From: Olsenella sp. An270
GTDB taxonomy: Bacteria > Actinomycetota > Coriobacteriia > Coriobacteriales > Atopobiaceae
Direction of reading: 5' to 3'
Length of the DNA stretch: 64,000 nucleotides
NCBI RefSeq assembly: GCF_002159735.1
Contig: NZ_NFJF01000001.1
Coordinates: forward strand, 1-64,000
Part shown: positions 55,332 to 64,000 of the stretch, piece after piece
Layout: every line of letters begins with the position of its first letter
How positions within the stretch are numbered: the stretch's first letter is position 1
Made by a program: the position numbers and the translations under genes
Notes under the pieces: generated by a model
What the model was told of the DNA's origin: nothing
The model's database searches: none
What the model saw: the letters and a program-made list of their open reading frames with translations, nothing else

Positions 55332-56258
55332 ATGTCAGCAGACGGCCAGCAGATGCGCGCCGCGGAGGGTGCCGCCCGCGTGCCCGACGTGGTGGTGATC
55401 ACGGGCATGAGCGGATCGGGCCGCACACAGGCGCTCCACGTCTTCGAGGACATGGGCTACTACTGCATCGACAACCTCCCGCCGCGCCTGCTCCTGCAGC
55501 TCGCCGAGCTCGTGGGCATCAACTCGGGCGTGGGCCGCCACCTCGCCGTGACCTGCGACCTGCGCAGCCAGGGGCTCTTCGACGAGTTCGCCGAGTCGGT
55601 CACGCGCCTGCGCGAGCACGAGATCTCCTGCTCCGTGGTGTTTCTCGACACCTCGGACGACGTCCTCATGCGCCGCTACGACGAGAACCGCCGACGCCAC
55701 CCGCTGGCCGCGCCGGGCGAGTCGCTCGACCGGGCGATCGCCCGCGAGCGCTCCGGCCTCGCCGCCGTGCGCGACGCCGCCGACCTCGTGATCGACACGA
55801 GCCGCCTGCGCACGGCCGACCTGCGCTCCCGTCTGCGCCGCGCGTTCTCCGAGCTCACCGACCAGCAGCTCATGGAGGTGTCGGTCTTCTCGTTTGGCTT
55901 CAAGCACGGCATGCCGGTCGAGGCGGACCTGATGATCGACGTCCGCTTCCTGCCCAACCCCTTCTACGACCCGGTGATGCGCACCCTCACGGGCAAGGAC
56001 CAGATCGTCGCCGACTTCGTCCTGGGCAACCCCACCACCGAGAAGTTCATGGACGCCTGGGAGCGCCTGCTCGACGTGGTCATGCCCGGCTACGTCACCG
56101 AGGGCAAGAGCCACCTCTCCATCGCGGTGGGCTGCACGGGCGGCCAGCACCGAAGCGTCGCCATCGCCGAGGCGACGGCGTCCTACCTCGAGAAGGGCGG
56201 CTATCACGTGAGCATCTCGCACCGTGACCTCGCGCTCGCCAACGTGCGGACGAGCTAG
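55332..56258 (+). CDS. rapZ: RapZ/YvcJ-type nucleotide-binding protein
   Basis: A 308-residue protein of the RapZ family (ATP- and GTP-binding; an RNA adaptor in E. coli, role less clear in Gram-positives). The P-loop variant is VITGMSGSGRTQALHVFED with CIDNLPPRLL following; the C-terminal domain has FGFKHGMPVEADLMIDVRFL, LPNPFYDP and VGCTGGQHRSVAIAE. A good -10 TATACT lies at 55302-55307 and the ATG at 55332 follows GAGGAGG. whiA starts seven bases after the stop. Confidence 0.95.
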   Translation: MSADGQQMRAAEGAARVPDVVVITGMSGSGRTQALHVFEDMGYYCIDNLPPRLLLQLAELVGINSGVGRHLAVTCDLRSQGLFDEFAESVTRLREHEISCSVVFLDTSDDVLMRRYDENRRRHPLAAPGESLDRAIARERSGLAAVRDAADLVIDTSRLRTADLRSRLRRAFSELTDQQLMEVSVFSFGFKHGMPVEADLMIDVRFLPNPFYDPVMRTLTGKDQIVADFVLGNPTTEKFMDAWERLLDVVMPGYVTEGKSHLSIAVGCTGGQHRSVAIAEATASYLEKGGYHVSISHRDLALANVRTS

Positions 56259-56265
56259 GGGCGCC

Positions 56266-57222
56266 ATGTCGTTCACCGCTGAGGTAAAAGACGAGCTCTC
56301 TCGCGTGGAGGCCCCCTCGCCCGTGGCCGAGCTCGCGCAGCTCTCCGCGCTCGTGCGCATCTGCGGCACGCTCTCCTTCCACGGGTCGGGGCGCTACTCC
56401 ATCCGCGTGGCAACGGAGACGGGCGCCGTGGCGCGCACCGTGATCAAGCTCACGCATAAGCTCTTCGACCTCCAGACCTCGCTCACCGTGCGGCGCTCCG
56501 TGCTGCACAAGACGCGCAACTACCTGATAGAGATCCCCGAGCAGGAGGGGCTCGACCGCGACCTCGTCCGCATGGGCATCCTCGCGCCGGGGCGCGGGCT
56601 CGCCTCCGGCGTGCCCGCGGCGCTCGTCGCAACCGCGGCGGCGCGCTCCGCCTACGTGCGCGGCGCGTTCATGGCGGGCGGCTTCATCGCCGACCCGCGC
56701 GGGGAGTTCCACCTGGAGATCGCCGTGACGGGGGAGGACTACGCCTCCGACCTCGTGACCCTCGTCGGCGCGCTCGGCGCCTCCGCGCGCCTCAACCGCC
56801 GCCGCGGGGCCTTCGCCATCTACCTGAAGAGCTACGACGACGTGAGCACGCTCCTGCGCGGGATGGGCGCGCTCAGGACGGCGCGCTTCGTGGACGTGGC
56901 CCGCGCGAAGAAGTCCGTCAAGAACGACGTCAACCGCCGCGTGAACGCCGAGATGGCCAACCAGGCCCGCTCGACCGGTGCGGCGGTCGAGCAGCTCGAG
57001 CTGATCGAGCGCGCCGAGCATGCCCCGGGCCTCTCGGCGCTGCCGCCCGCGCTACGCGAGTTCTGTCGCGTGCGCCGCGCAAACCCGGAGCTCTCCCTCG
57101 CCGCGCTCGGCGAGATGCTCGACCCGCCCGCGTCCAAGTCGGCCATGTACCACCGTGTCCTGCGCCTCCAGGCCATCGTGGAGGAAGCCGAGGGCAACGC
57201 CGAGAAGGACGAGCGGCCCTGA
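56266..57222 (+). CDS. whiA: WhiA DNA-binding regulator
   Basis: A 318-residue WhiA, a regulator of sporulation and cell division in actinobacteria and of chromosome segregation in Bacillus. The N-terminus MSFTAEVKDELSRVE is diagnostic; the degenerate homing-endonuclease domain has SAYVRGAFMAGGFIADPRGE, and the C-terminal helix-turn-helix region includes LREFCRVRRANPELSLAALG and ASKSAMYHRVLRL. ATG at 56266. The usual neighbour between rapZ and whiA, yvcK, is absent. Confidence 0.95.
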   Translation: MSFTAEVKDELSRVEAPSPVAELAQLSALVRICGTLSFHGSGRYSIRVATETGAVARTVIKLTHKLFDLQTSLTVRRSVLHKTRNYLIEIPEQEGLDRDLVRMGILAPGRGLASGVPAALVATAAARSAYVRGAFMAGGFIADPRGEFHLEIAVTGEDYASDLVTLVGALGASARLNRRRGAFAIYLKSYDDVSTLLRGMGALRTARFVDVARAKKSVKNDVNRRVNAEMANQARSTGAAVEQLELIERAEHAPGLSALPPALREFCRVRRANPELSLAALGEMLDPPASKSAMYHRVLRLQAIVEEAEGNAEKDERP

Positions 57223-57427
57223 CGTTCTTCTCGTCCCGCCCTGCGGGAACAATCCCACGTCGGCGGGTCAAATCTGAGCGCCCACGGCCTAAATTGCCCC
57301 ACCCTTCAGTTTTAGGGATACGCCTCGCCGCGCGTGGGGTACACTATCGGGTGGCAAGGGCGAGAAGCCCAATGTCTGCTTAGGTCCGCCGGGGAGGAGC
57401 CCCGTCGGCCCCGTGAAAGGAGAAAGC
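57223..57427 (+). promoter_or_regulatory. gap promoter and leader
   Basis: This 205-bp spacer begins with GTTCTTCTCGTCC, a variant of the window-wide 12-mer, and a GTCCCGCCCTGCGGGAAC hairpin (57230-57250) that may end whiA transcripts. A TACACT -10 lies at 57340-57345 without an obvious -35. The leader of about 80 nt contains a GC hairpin around CCGGGGAGGAGCCCC and the GAAAGGAG ribosome-binding site. Confidence 0.5.
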
Positions 57428-58453
57428 ATGGCAGTAAAGGTTGCTATCAACGGCTTTGGTCGCATCGGCCGTCTGGCTTTCCGTCAGATGTTCGGTCACG
57501 AGGGCTCCGAGATCGTCGCCATCAACGACCTCACCTCCCCCGACATGCTCGCGTACCTCCTGAAGTACGACACCACGCAGGGCAACTACGCCCGCGACCA
57601 CAAGGTCGAGGCCGGCGAGGACTCCATCACCGTCGACGGCAAGAAGATCACCATCTACAAGGAGGCCGACGCCTCCAAGCTCCCCTGGGGCGAGCTCGGC
57701 GTTGACGTCGTCCTCGAGTGCACCGGCTTCTACACCTCCAAGGCCAAGGCCCAGGCTCACATCGACGCCGGTGCCAAGAAGGTCGTCATCTCCGCTCCCG
57801 CGGGCAACGACCTCCCCACGATCGTCTACAACGTCAACCACGAGCAGCTGACCGCCGATGACAACATCATCTCCGCGGCCTCCTGCACCACCAACTGCCT
57901 CGCCCCGATGGCCAAGGGCCTGAACGACTTCGCCCCCATCGTCTCCGGCATCATGACCACCATCCACGCCTACACCGGCGACCAGATGCCGCTCGACGGC
58001 CCGCAGCGCAAGGGCAACAAGCGTCGTTCCCGCGCCTGCGCGCAGAACATCGTCCCCAACTCCACGGGTGCCGCCAAGGCCATCGGCCTGGTCCTCCCGG
58101 AGCTCAACGGCAAGCTGATCGGTGCCGCCCAGCGCGTCCCGACGCCCACCGGCTCCATCACCAACCTCTACTGCGTCGTTGACAAGAAGGTCACCGTCGA
58201 CGAGGTCAACGCTGCCATGAAGGCCTACGCCGAGACCATCCCCGAGACCTTCGCCTACAACGAGGACGACATCGTCTCCTCCGACATCATCGGCGAGACC
58301 CACGGCTCGATCTTCGACGCCACCCAGACCATGGTCCAGGACCTCGGCAACGGCCAGAGCCTCGTCCAGGTCACCTCTTGGTACGACAACGAGAACTCCT
58401 ACACCTCTCAGATGGTCCGCACCATCAAGTACTTCGAGAAGTTCGTCGCGTAG
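57428..58453 (+). CDS. gap: Glyceraldehyde-3-phosphate dehydrogenase
   Basis: A 341-residue glycolytic GAPDH. The NAD-binding start is [18 protein letters not shown]; the catalytic cysteine is in [13 protein letters not shown], and the catalytic histidine in the following [25 protein letters not shown] ends the protein as usual. The [13 protein letters not shown] and [15 protein letters not shown] segments fit the class I bacterial type. Codon bias is strong, as for other highly expressed genes. The ATG at 57428 follows AAAGGAGAA. A terminator separates it from pgk. Confidence 0.97.
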   Translation: MAVKVAINGFGRIGRLAFRQMFGHEGSEIVAINDLTSPDMLAYLLKYDTTQGNYARDHKVEAGEDSITVDGKKITIYKEADASKLPWGELGVDVVLECTGFYTSKAKAQAHIDAGAKKVVISAPAGNDLPTIVYNVNHEQLTADDNIISAASCTTNCLAPMAKGLNDFAPIVSGIMTTIHAYTGDQMPLDGPQRKGNKRRSRACAQNIVPNSTGAAKAIGLVLPELNGKLIGAAQRVPTPTGSITNLYCVVDKKVTVDEVNAAMKAYAETIPETFAYNEDDIVSSDIIGETHGSIFDATQTMVQDLGNGQSLVQVTSWYDNENSYTSQMVRTIKYFEKFVA

Positions 58454-58478
58454 TCACTCGCTTCGCATCAGCTTCGCA

Positions 58479-58522
58479 GGGGTGCGGTCGCAGCTCACAG
58501 GGCCGCGGCCGCACCCCCTTTT
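58479..58522 (+). terminator. gap terminator
   Basis: The stem GGGGTGCGG (58479-58487) pairs with CCGCACCCC (58509-58517) and is followed by TTTT; inner bases can pair further. The loop contains TCGCAGCTCACAG, shared with the leader of the glnN terminator. Confidence 0.85.
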
Positions 58523-58549
58523 CGTAGGAACCCGTCAAAGGAGCTAACC

Positions 58550-59740
58550 ATGGCCTTCACCAAGAAGACCGTCCGCGACGCCGACGTCGCGGGCAAGCGC
58601 GTCCTCATGCGCGTCGACTTCAACGTCCCCCTGAAGGACGGCGTCGTCACCGACGACACCCGCGTCCGCGCCGCCATCCCCACCATCGAGTACCTCAAGG
58701 ACAAGGGCGCCAAGATTATCCTCATGAGCCACCTCGGCCGCCCCAAGGGCGACGGCCCCGAGCCCCAGTTCTCCCTCAAGCCGGCCGCCGACAAGCTCGC
58801 CGAGATTACCGGCTATGACGTGAAGTTCGTCGACGACACCTACGGCGAGAAGGCCAAGGCCGCCGTCGACGCCCTCCAGGATGGTGAGATCCTCGTCCTC
58901 GAGAACGTCCGCTTCGACAAGCGCGAGAAGAAGAACGACCCCGAGATCGCCAAGATCCTCGCCTCCTACGGCGACATCTTCGTGCTCGACGCCTTTGGCA
59001 CCGCGCACCGCGCCCAGGGCTCCGTGGTCGGCCCCGCCGCGTATCTCCCCGCCTACGCCGGCTTCCTGCTCGAGAAGGAGGTCGACACCCTGACGTCGAT
59101 CTTCGCCGAGCCCGAGCGTCCCTTCGTCGCCATCGTCGGCGGCTCCAAGGTGTCCTCCAAGATCGGCGTCCTCGATCACCTGATCGACTCCGCCGACACC
59201 CTCATTATCGGCGGCGGCATGGCCTACACCTTCTTCCTCGCCCAGGGCATGTCCGTCGGCATGTCCCTCAAGGAGGAGGACTGGGTCGAGCGCGCCGGTG
59301 AGATGCTGAAGAAGGCCGAGGAGAAGGGCGTCAAGATCCTCCTCCCGATTGACAACCGCGTCGCCGACCACTTCGGCGAGGACGCCGTGCCCGAGGTCGT
59401 CGCCTCCGACGCCATCCCCGACGACCGCGAGGGCATGGACATCGGCCCCGAGACCGAGAAGCTCTACGCCGACGCCGTCAAGGCCGCCAAGACCGTCTTC
59501 TGGAACGGCCCGATGGGCGTCTTCGAGTTCGACAACTTCGCCCACGGCACCGAGGCCGTCGCCCGCGCCATCGCGGACTCCGACTGCACCTCGATCATCG
59601 GCGGCGGCGACTCCGTCGCGGCCATCAACAAGTTTGGCCTGGCCGACAAGATGAGCTGGATCTCCACCGGCGGTGGCGCCTCCATGGAGCTCGTCGAGGG
59701 CAAGGCCCTTCCCGGAGTGGAGGCGCTTCTCGATGCGTAA
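58550..59740 (+). CDS. pgk: Phosphoglycerate kinase
   Basis: A 396-residue phosphoglycerate kinase, which makes ATP in glycolysis. The substrate loop is [14 protein letters not shown] near residue 17; other landmarks are [61 protein letters not shown] and the C-terminal [16 protein letters not shown] at 58550 with CAAAGGAG. The end overlaps tpiA by 8 bp, so pgk and tpiA are one operon. Confidence 0.97.
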   Translation: MAFTKKTVRDADVAGKRVLMRVDFNVPLKDGVVTDDTRVRAAIPTIEYLKDKGAKIILMSHLGRPKGDGPEPQFSLKPAADKLAEITGYDVKFVDDTYGEKAKAAVDALQDGEILVLENVRFDKREKKNDPEIAKILASYGDIFVLDAFGTAHRAQGSVVGPAAYLPAYAGFLLEKEVDTLTSIFAEPERPFVAIVGGSKVSSKIGVLDHLIDSADTLIIGGGMAYTFFLAQGMSVGMSLKEEDWVERAGEMLKKAEEKGVKILLPIDNRVADHFGEDAVPEVVASDAIPDDREGMDIGPETEKLYADAVKAAKTVFWNGPMGVFEFDNFAHGTEAVARAIADSDCTSIIGGGDSVAAINKFGLADKMSWISTGGGASMELVEGKALPGVEALLDA

Positions 59741-60500
59741 GAGGATGATCGCTGGCAACTGGAAGATGAACAAGACCTACAGCGAGGGCGTCGTCCTCGC
59801 CCAGGGCCTTGCCGACGAGCTCAAGGACGGCACCGGCGACGTCGACGTCGTCGTCTGCCCGCCCGCCGTCGACCTCAAGGGCGTCTCCGAGGTCATCGAG
59901 CAGACGAGCGCCTCGTTCGCGCTCGGCGCGCAGAACGTCTACTGGGAGGAATCCGGCGCCTACACCGGCGAGACCGCTCCTGACATGCTCGAGGCCGTGG
60001 GCGCCACCCACTGCATCATCGGCCACTCCGAGCGCCGCGACTACTTCGGCGAGACGGACGAGGACGTGAACAAGAAGGCCAAGGCCCTCATGGCTCACAG
60101 CATCGTGCCCATCTCCTGCTGCGGCGAGTCCCTCGAGGTCCGCGAGGCCGGCAAGCACGTCGAGTTCGTCGTCGACCAGATCAAGAAGGACACCGAGGGC
60201 CTCACGATCACCGATCCCTCCAAGTACGTGATCGCCTACGAGCCCATCTGGGCCATCGGCACCGGCAAGACCGCCACGGCCGACGACGCCCAGGAGGTCT
60301 GCGGCGCCATCCGCGCGACCCTCGTCGAGGTCTTCGGCGAGGAGACTGCCCAGGGCATCCGCATCCTCTACGGCGGCTCCGCCAAGCCAGAGAACATCGC
60401 CGGCTTCCTCGAGAAGGAGGACGTCGACGGCGCGCTCGTCGGCGGTGCCTCCCTCAAGGCTGACAGCTTCGCGGCCATGGTCAAGAGCGCCATGGCGTAA
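59733..60500 (+). CDS. tpiA: Triosephosphate isomerase
   Basis: A 255-residue (beta-alpha)8 barrel enzyme interconverting dihydroxyacetone phosphate and glyceraldehyde 3-phosphate. The active site lysine is in AGNWKMNKT, the histidine in [14 protein letters not shown], the glutamate in [16 protein letters not shown], and the phosphate loop is [11 protein letters not shown]. The ATG at 59733 lies inside the end of pgk. A strong terminator follows the stop. Confidence 0.97.
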   Translation: MRKRMIAGNWKMNKTYSEGVVLAQGLADELKDGTGDVDVVVCPPAVDLKGVSEVIEQTSASFALGAQNVYWEESGAYTGETAPDMLEAVGATHCIIGHSERRDYFGETDEDVNKKAKALMAHSIVPISCCGESLEVREAGKHVEFVVDQIKKDTEGLTITDPSKYVIAYEPIWAIGTGKTATADDAQEVCGAIRATLVEVFGEETAQGIRILYGGSAKPENIAGFLEKEDVDGALVGGASLKADSFAAMVKSAMA

Positions 60501-60524
60501 GGTCGTCCCGACAGCGGCTACCTT

Positions 60525-60555
60525 GGGGCCCGGGCTTCGGCTCGGGCCCCTTTTT
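60525..60555 (+). terminator. pgk-tpiA terminator
   Basis: The stem GGGGCCCG (60525-60532) pairs with CGGGCCCC (60543-60550); the loop includes GGCTTCGGCT. TTTTT follows directly. Confidence 0.92.
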
Positions 60556-60581
60556 GTCGCGGTCCTTCTCGCCCAACGCGT

Positions 60582-60670
60582 GAAACTCATACATTGGGTA
60601 CCTGAAAGGATGAGAAGCCGCAGGTCGAGAAGAACCATGTCGCAGCGATGCACGTCGAGTGTACGAGTTC
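60582..60670. repeat. Degenerate second copy of the GTGTACGAGTTTC inverted pair
   Basis: GAAACTCATACATT (60582-60595) and CGAGTGTACGAGTTC (60656-60670) match the two arms seen at 13362-13461, but in reverse order and with mutations in the left arm. The interior of 60 bp has a GAGAAGAAC variant of the 12-mer. It lies between the tpiA terminator and secG. Confidence 0.7.
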
Positions 60671-60743
60671 GCTTCCTCGGACGGCGGTCCCGACAGTGTG
60701 GTACCATCGTCAATCGCTATGCATCTGTCCTGAAGGAGCCTCT

Positions 60744-60995
60744 GTGAACCCGCTCAACGTCATCCTCACCATCCTGCTGTTCCTCTCCGGTGCGCTCACC
60801 GTGATCCTGGTGCTCATGCACTCCGGCAAGGGGACCGGCGTCTCCGAGATGATCGCGTCCTCGCTCTACAACTCCGGCACCGGCTCGGGCGTGCTCGAGA
60901 AGAACCTCAACCGCCTCACGGTGATCACCGCCACGGTGTTCGTCCTCTGCGTCGTCGTCATGGCGCTCACGTTCCCCACCGGCACGCTGGGCTAG
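60744..60995 (+). CDS. secG: SecG protein translocase subunit
   Basis: An 83-residue SecG, a small subunit of the SecYEG channel. It has the normal two membrane helices (ILTILLFLSGALTVILVLM and VITATVFVLCVVVMALTF) and the connecting conserved stretch MHSGKGTGVSEMIASS. The start is GTG at 60744 with GAAGGAGCC. A possible -10 TACCAT lies at 60702-60707. The place behind tpiA is the actinobacterial arrangement. Confidence 0.93.
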   Translation: MNPLNVILTILLFLSGALTVILVLMHSGKGTGVSEMIASSLYNSGTGSGVLEKNLNRLTVITATVFVLCVVVMALTFPTGTLG

Positions 60996-61023
60996 GGGAG
61001 GGCCACAGACCCCAAGCGATTGC

Positions 61024-61057
61024 GCCCCCGGACGCCGTCTCCCCGGCATCTGGGGGC
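61024..61057 (+). terminator. Hairpin after secG
   Basis: A 13-bp stem with two G-U pairs, GCCCCCGGACGCC (61024-61036) with GGCATCTGGGGGC (61045-61057), has an 8-nt loop. It lacks a T-run, so termination may be weak or factor-dependent. Confidence 0.6.
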
Positions 61058-61211
61058 CTAAACGTTTCCGGCTCGTGTCGGGTGAGACGAGAGTCGCTTT
61101 TTTCGGGTAAAGTAAGCTGCTGTCAAGCTAGGGGTGGTACATACCTCTGGCATGGACCGAGGGACGGGGCAAAGAAGTTGTCCGCCTCGACAACAGGAGG
61201 AGGAAATTAGT

Positions 61212-62882
61212 ATGGCTCAGCAGAAGATGGGCGGTGTCACTCGCCGCACCTTCGTCAAGGGTGGCCTCGCCGCGAGCGCGCTCGCCGCTCTTGCCGCGTG
61301 CAAGAACGATGCGGCTGCCGGTGGCTCCGAGGGCGCCGAGGGCGGAATCCTCAGCTACTACATCAACAACCCCGTCGCCATCGATCCCTATGACCTCGAG
61401 GAGGATCAGGGCATGATGGTGGGCTATCAGCTCTTTGATGCCCTCACCACTTTCGACTTCGACGCCAACGAGCTCGTGGGTCTTGCCGCCGAGACCTGGG
61501 AGGCCAACGACGACGCCTCCGAGTTCACCTTCCACCTCAAGGAAGGCAAGTTCCACGACGGCACCGACGTGACCTCCAAGTCCTTCAAGCAGGGCTGGGA
61601 GCGCATCTGCAACCCCAACACCTCGCCGGACAAGCCGTCCGCCATCGGCTACCACCTCGCCATGATCGAGGGCTACTCCGAGCTCTCCAGCGGCGAGGCC
61701 GAGGAGCTCACGGGCGTCACCTGCCCCGACGACAAGACCCTCGTCGTCAAGCTCATCCAGTCCTACGCCGACTTCCCCTACGTGTGCATGCACCCCGGCC
61801 TCTCTCCGGTGCCCGACTGCGCGCTCGAGGACTTCGACACCTTCTTCTACGCGCCCGTGGGCAACGGCCCCTTCATGATGGACGGCAAGTGGGAGGACGG
61901 CCAGGAGATTAACCTCGTCCGCTTTGACGACTACTCCTACGGCGAGCCCGCCAAGATCGCCGGCATCCACTTTAACATCCAGAAGGACGTCGAGACCGCC
62001 TACCGCGAGTTCCAGGCCGGCAACCTCGACGTGGCCCAGGTTCCCACCAACCAGCTCTCCGACGCCATCGAGCAGTACGGCGAGTCCGAGGACGGCTACA
62101 CCGCCACGCCGGGCCACCAGGTCCTCACGGGCGACGAGCTCTCCATCTACTACCTGCTCCTGAACCTCGAGGACCCCGTGCTTCAGGACCTCGACCTGCG
62201 TCGCGCCCTGTCCCTCGCCATCAACCGCGAGGCCATCTGCGAGACGGTCTTCGAGGGCACCCGCGAGCCCGCCAGCGGCATCGTCCCCAACGGCGTCCCG
62301 GGCTACACCGAGAACATGTGGGCCGACTCCCACTATGACGTCGAGGCCGCCAAGGAGATCCTCGACGCCAAGTACCCGGCGGACGCCGACGGCAACCGCG
62401 GCATCACCATCGACCTGACCTACAACCTCGACGGCGACCACAAGACCGTCATGGAGATGGTCATGGCCGACTGGAACGCCGTGGGCATCCAGACCACGTC
62501 CACCACGGGCGAGTGGGCCTCCATCATCACCAACGCCTATCCCAACGGCGACTTCCAGGTCGGCCGCCTCGGCTGGATCGCCGACTACCCGATCTACGAC
62601 AACTTCATGTACCCGCTGTTCGTGACCGGTGGCGACAACAACTACGGCAAGTACTCCAACGCCGACGTTGACGCCGGCATGCTCGAGGCCCGCGCCATGC
62701 TCGACGACGCCGAGCGCATCGCCAAGTTCCAGGAGGTCGACAAGCTCGTCGCTGCTGACATGCCGGTCATCCCGCTGTTCGTCTACAAGCACCAGCTGGT
62801 CTGCTCCGACCGCGTTGACGGCCTCTACATGGACGCCCAGAAGCTTGCTGACCTGAGCACCTGCGAGCTGGTGGAGGAGTAG
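61212..62882 (+). CDS. oppA: Oligopeptide ABC transporter substrate-binding lipoprotein
   Basis: A 556-residue family 5 solute-binding protein (OppA/DppA/MppA group). The N-terminus has a twin-arginine motif VTRRTFVKGG and a lipobox ending LAALAACKND, so export by Tat and lipidation are likely. Family marks include FTFHLKEGKFHDGTDVTSKS, RRALSLAINREAI and NPNTSPDKPSAIGYHLAMI. Its ATG at 61212 follows AGGAGGAGG. A GTTGTC-CGCCTC-GACAAC hairpin (61177-61194) lies just before the ribosome-binding site and may regulate it. The permease gene follows after a hairpin. Strong codon bias suggests high expression. Confidence 0.93.
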   Translation: MAQQKMGGVTRRTFVKGGLAASALAALAACKNDAAAGGSEGAEGGILSYYINNPVAIDPYDLEEDQGMMVGYQLFDALTTFDFDANELVGLAAETWEANDDASEFTFHLKEGKFHDGTDVTSKSFKQGWERICNPNTSPDKPSAIGYHLAMIEGYSELSSGEAEELTGVTCPDDKTLVVKLIQSYADFPYVCMHPGLSPVPDCALEDFDTFFYAPVGNGPFMMDGKWEDGQEINLVRFDDYSYGEPAKIAGIHFNIQKDVETAYREFQAGNLDVAQVPTNQLSDAIEQYGESEDGYTATPGHQVLTGDELSIYYLLLNLEDPVLQDLDLRRALSLAINREAICETVFEGTREPASGIVPNGVPGYTENMWADSHYDVEAAKEILDAKYPADADGNRGITIDLTYNLDGDHKTVMEMVMADWNAVGIQTTSTTGEWASIITNAYPNGDFQVGRLGWIADYPIYDNFMYPLFVTGGDNNYGKYSNADVDAGMLEARAMLDDAERIAKFQEVDKLVAADMPVIPLFVYKHQLVCSDRVDGLYMDAQKLADLSTCELVEE

Positions 62883-62932
62883 AGCCTTCCCGCTCGGGCC
62901 CTGGCCCAAGCTCACCAAGAGTTGCACCACGG

Positions 62933-62987
62933 CGACGGGACATCATACGATGTCCCGTCGCTTAGGTCCCTCGCCCCGACGAGGGAA
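62933..62987 (+). promoter_or_regulatory. Intercistronic hairpins between oppA and oppB
   Basis: A perfect 13-bp stem, GCGACGGGACATC (62933-62945) with its inverse at 62950-62962 and loop ATAC, is followed by a second stem TCCCTCG-CCCCGA-CGAGGGA (62968-62987). Neither has a T-run. Such hairpins between a binding-protein gene and its permeases often stabilise the upstream mRNA and lower downstream expression; that role is inferred. Confidence 0.75.
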
Positions 62988-63016
62988 GATCCGTCCACAT
63001 GACAGGAGTTGTACGT

Positions 63017-64000
63017 ATGGCAAAGTACATACTCAAGCGCGTCCTGCAGTTCATTCCAGTCTTCATCGGCGTGACGATCATCCTGTTCGCCATGAAGGCC
63101 ATCGTCCCCGGTGATCCCGTGAAGATCATCACCGGTGGCAAGCAGGTCACGCCTGAGACCGAGCTTCAGATTCGTATCGCGAACGGACTCATCGAGACGG
63201 ACGAGGACGGACGCCCCCTTTACGATGAGAACGGCGACACCATCCCCACCCCCATCTGGAAGCAGTACCTCGTCTACATGAGTGATCTGCTCCAGGGTGA
63301 CCTGGGGACCTCCTACACCCGCAACATGCAGGTGTCGGACATCCTGGCTTCGAAATATCCTTATACCGTGCGCCTTGCCATCGTCGCCATCTGCCTCGAG
63401 GCGGTGGTCGGCATCGGCGCCGGCATGATCTCCGCAATAAAGAAATACTCGTTCTGGGACGTCCTGGTGACACTTCTCACCTCGATTCTCGTCGCCATGC
63501 CCGCCTTCTGGCTCGGCATGCTGCTCCAGCTCTTCTTTGGCGTGTTCCTCCGCAACGTGACCGGCGAGGCGTTCTATCTCCCCATCTCCGGAGCAGGCGG
63601 AAGCCACGCCGAGTTCCAGGCGTGGGTCTACTACATCCTGCCCGCTATCACGCTCGCGTCGGTCTCCACCGCCTACACCGCGCGCATCATGCGCTCCCAG
63701 CTGCTCGAGGTCATGAACCAGGACTACATCCGCACGGCGAAGGCCAAGGGCCTCTCCCGTCGAGACGTCATCGTGCACCACGCGCTCAAGAACGCCCTCA
63801 TCCCGGTCGTGACCTACATCGGCATCGACTTTGGCGCCATGCTCGCCGGCGCCATCCTCACCGAGACGGTCTTCAACTGGCCGGGCGTGGGGTATGAGAT
63901 CTATCGAGCGGTCACGCAGCGCGACTGGCCCATCGTGCTCGGCGGCGTCACCGTGATCGTGGTCGTGGTCATGATCATCAACCTGCTCGTCGACATCAGC
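63017..64000 (+). CDS. oppB: Oligopeptide ABC transporter permease OppB (partial)
   Basis: The first 328 residues of a permease; the frame is open to the edge of the window, so the 3' end is missing. MAKYILKRVLQFIPVFIGVT is the usual OppB/DppB start. A first helix is followed by a long extracytoplasmic loop with LQGDLGTSYTRNMQVSDIL, then five more hydrophobic segments. The EAA loop is seen in VMNQDYIRTAKAKGLSRRDV, with HHALKNALIPVVTYIG after it. The ATG at 63017 has ACAGGAG in front. OppC, OppD and OppF would be expected beyond the window. Confidence 0.95.
   Translation, partial: MAKYILKRVLQFIPVFIGVTIILFAMKAIVPGDPVKIITGGKQVTPETELQIRIANGLIETDEDGRPLYDENGDTIPTPIWKQYLVYMSDLLQGDLGTSYTRNMQVSDILASKYPYTVRLAIVAICLEAVVGIGAGMISAIKKYSFWDVLVTLLTSILVAMPAFWLGMLLQLFFGVFLRNVTGEAFYLPISGAGGSHAEFQAWVYYILPAITLASVSTAYTARIMRSQLLEVMNQDYIRTAKAKGLSRRDVIVHHALKNALIPVVTYIGIDFGAMLAGAILTETVFNWPGVGYEIYRAVTQRDWPIVLGGVTVIVVVVMIINLLVDIS

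Overview
The window is a 64 kb piece of a very GC-rich bacterial chromosome. Gene content and order point to a coriobacterium, probably an Olsenella-like member of the Atopobiaceae. The evidence is strong GC3 bias, an actinobacterial-type run of uvrC, rapZ, whiA, gap, pgk, tpiA and secG, a type III glutamine synthetase next to gltBD, and frequent GTG and TTG starts. The genus is an inference. Coding density is high. The window begins in an intergenic repeat array and ends inside an oligopeptide permease gene.

Layout. 0-14 kb: a zinc-dependent phospholipase C-like gene, rnhA and polA on the minus strand, then gltB, gltD, a small acidic ORF and glnN (ammonium assimilation) on the plus strand, and a HAD phosphatase. 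14-19 kb: rpsA, a zinc-ribbon membrane protein and a three-gene ABC transporter. 19-29 kb: coaE, a lytic transglycosylase, uvrB, a DUF2974-type hydrolase, two FAD-dependent oxidoreductases, an Mrp-type ATPase and an MBL-fold hydrolase. 29-34 kb: uvrA, ybaK and a small accessory patch (DUF2442/DUF4160 pair and a possible fused toxin-antitoxin remnant). 34-43.6 kb: a his operon that starts with a fused hisZ-hisG and is split between hisA and hisF by a repeat block and a ferredoxin-type aldo/keto reductase. 43.7-51 kb: cell-envelope genes (NlpC/P60 hydrolase, murJ, an aminotransferase-like/ATP-grasp pair, a large membrane protein) and a defective-looking tRNA-Thr. 51-57 kb: a FemABX protein, uvrC, a Gfo/Idh oxidoreductase, rapZ and whiA (no yvcK between them). 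57-64 kb: gap, pgk, tpiA, secG and an opp-type peptide transporter.

The most unusual content is between the genes. Several intergenic spacers carry symmetric inverted arrays of short repeats. Two arrays share one unit with an exact 31-bp period on both arms and the same 22-bp centre (74-296 and 18891-19237). Other spacers carry unrelated units arranged the same way: a 41-bp period (40492-40697), a 19-bp period (54027-54152), or single perfect inverted pairs with 16 to 23-bp arms (13362-13461, 15777-15842, 34186-34260). In addition a 12-mer, GTYCTTCTCGCC, recurs in spacers throughout, often just after stop codons, and a 31-nt near-perfect palindrome lies in frame inside gltB. None of these match a standard feature class that I can name. 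They look like sites for DNA-binding proteins or structured RNA, and they are the best candidate for something undescribed here.
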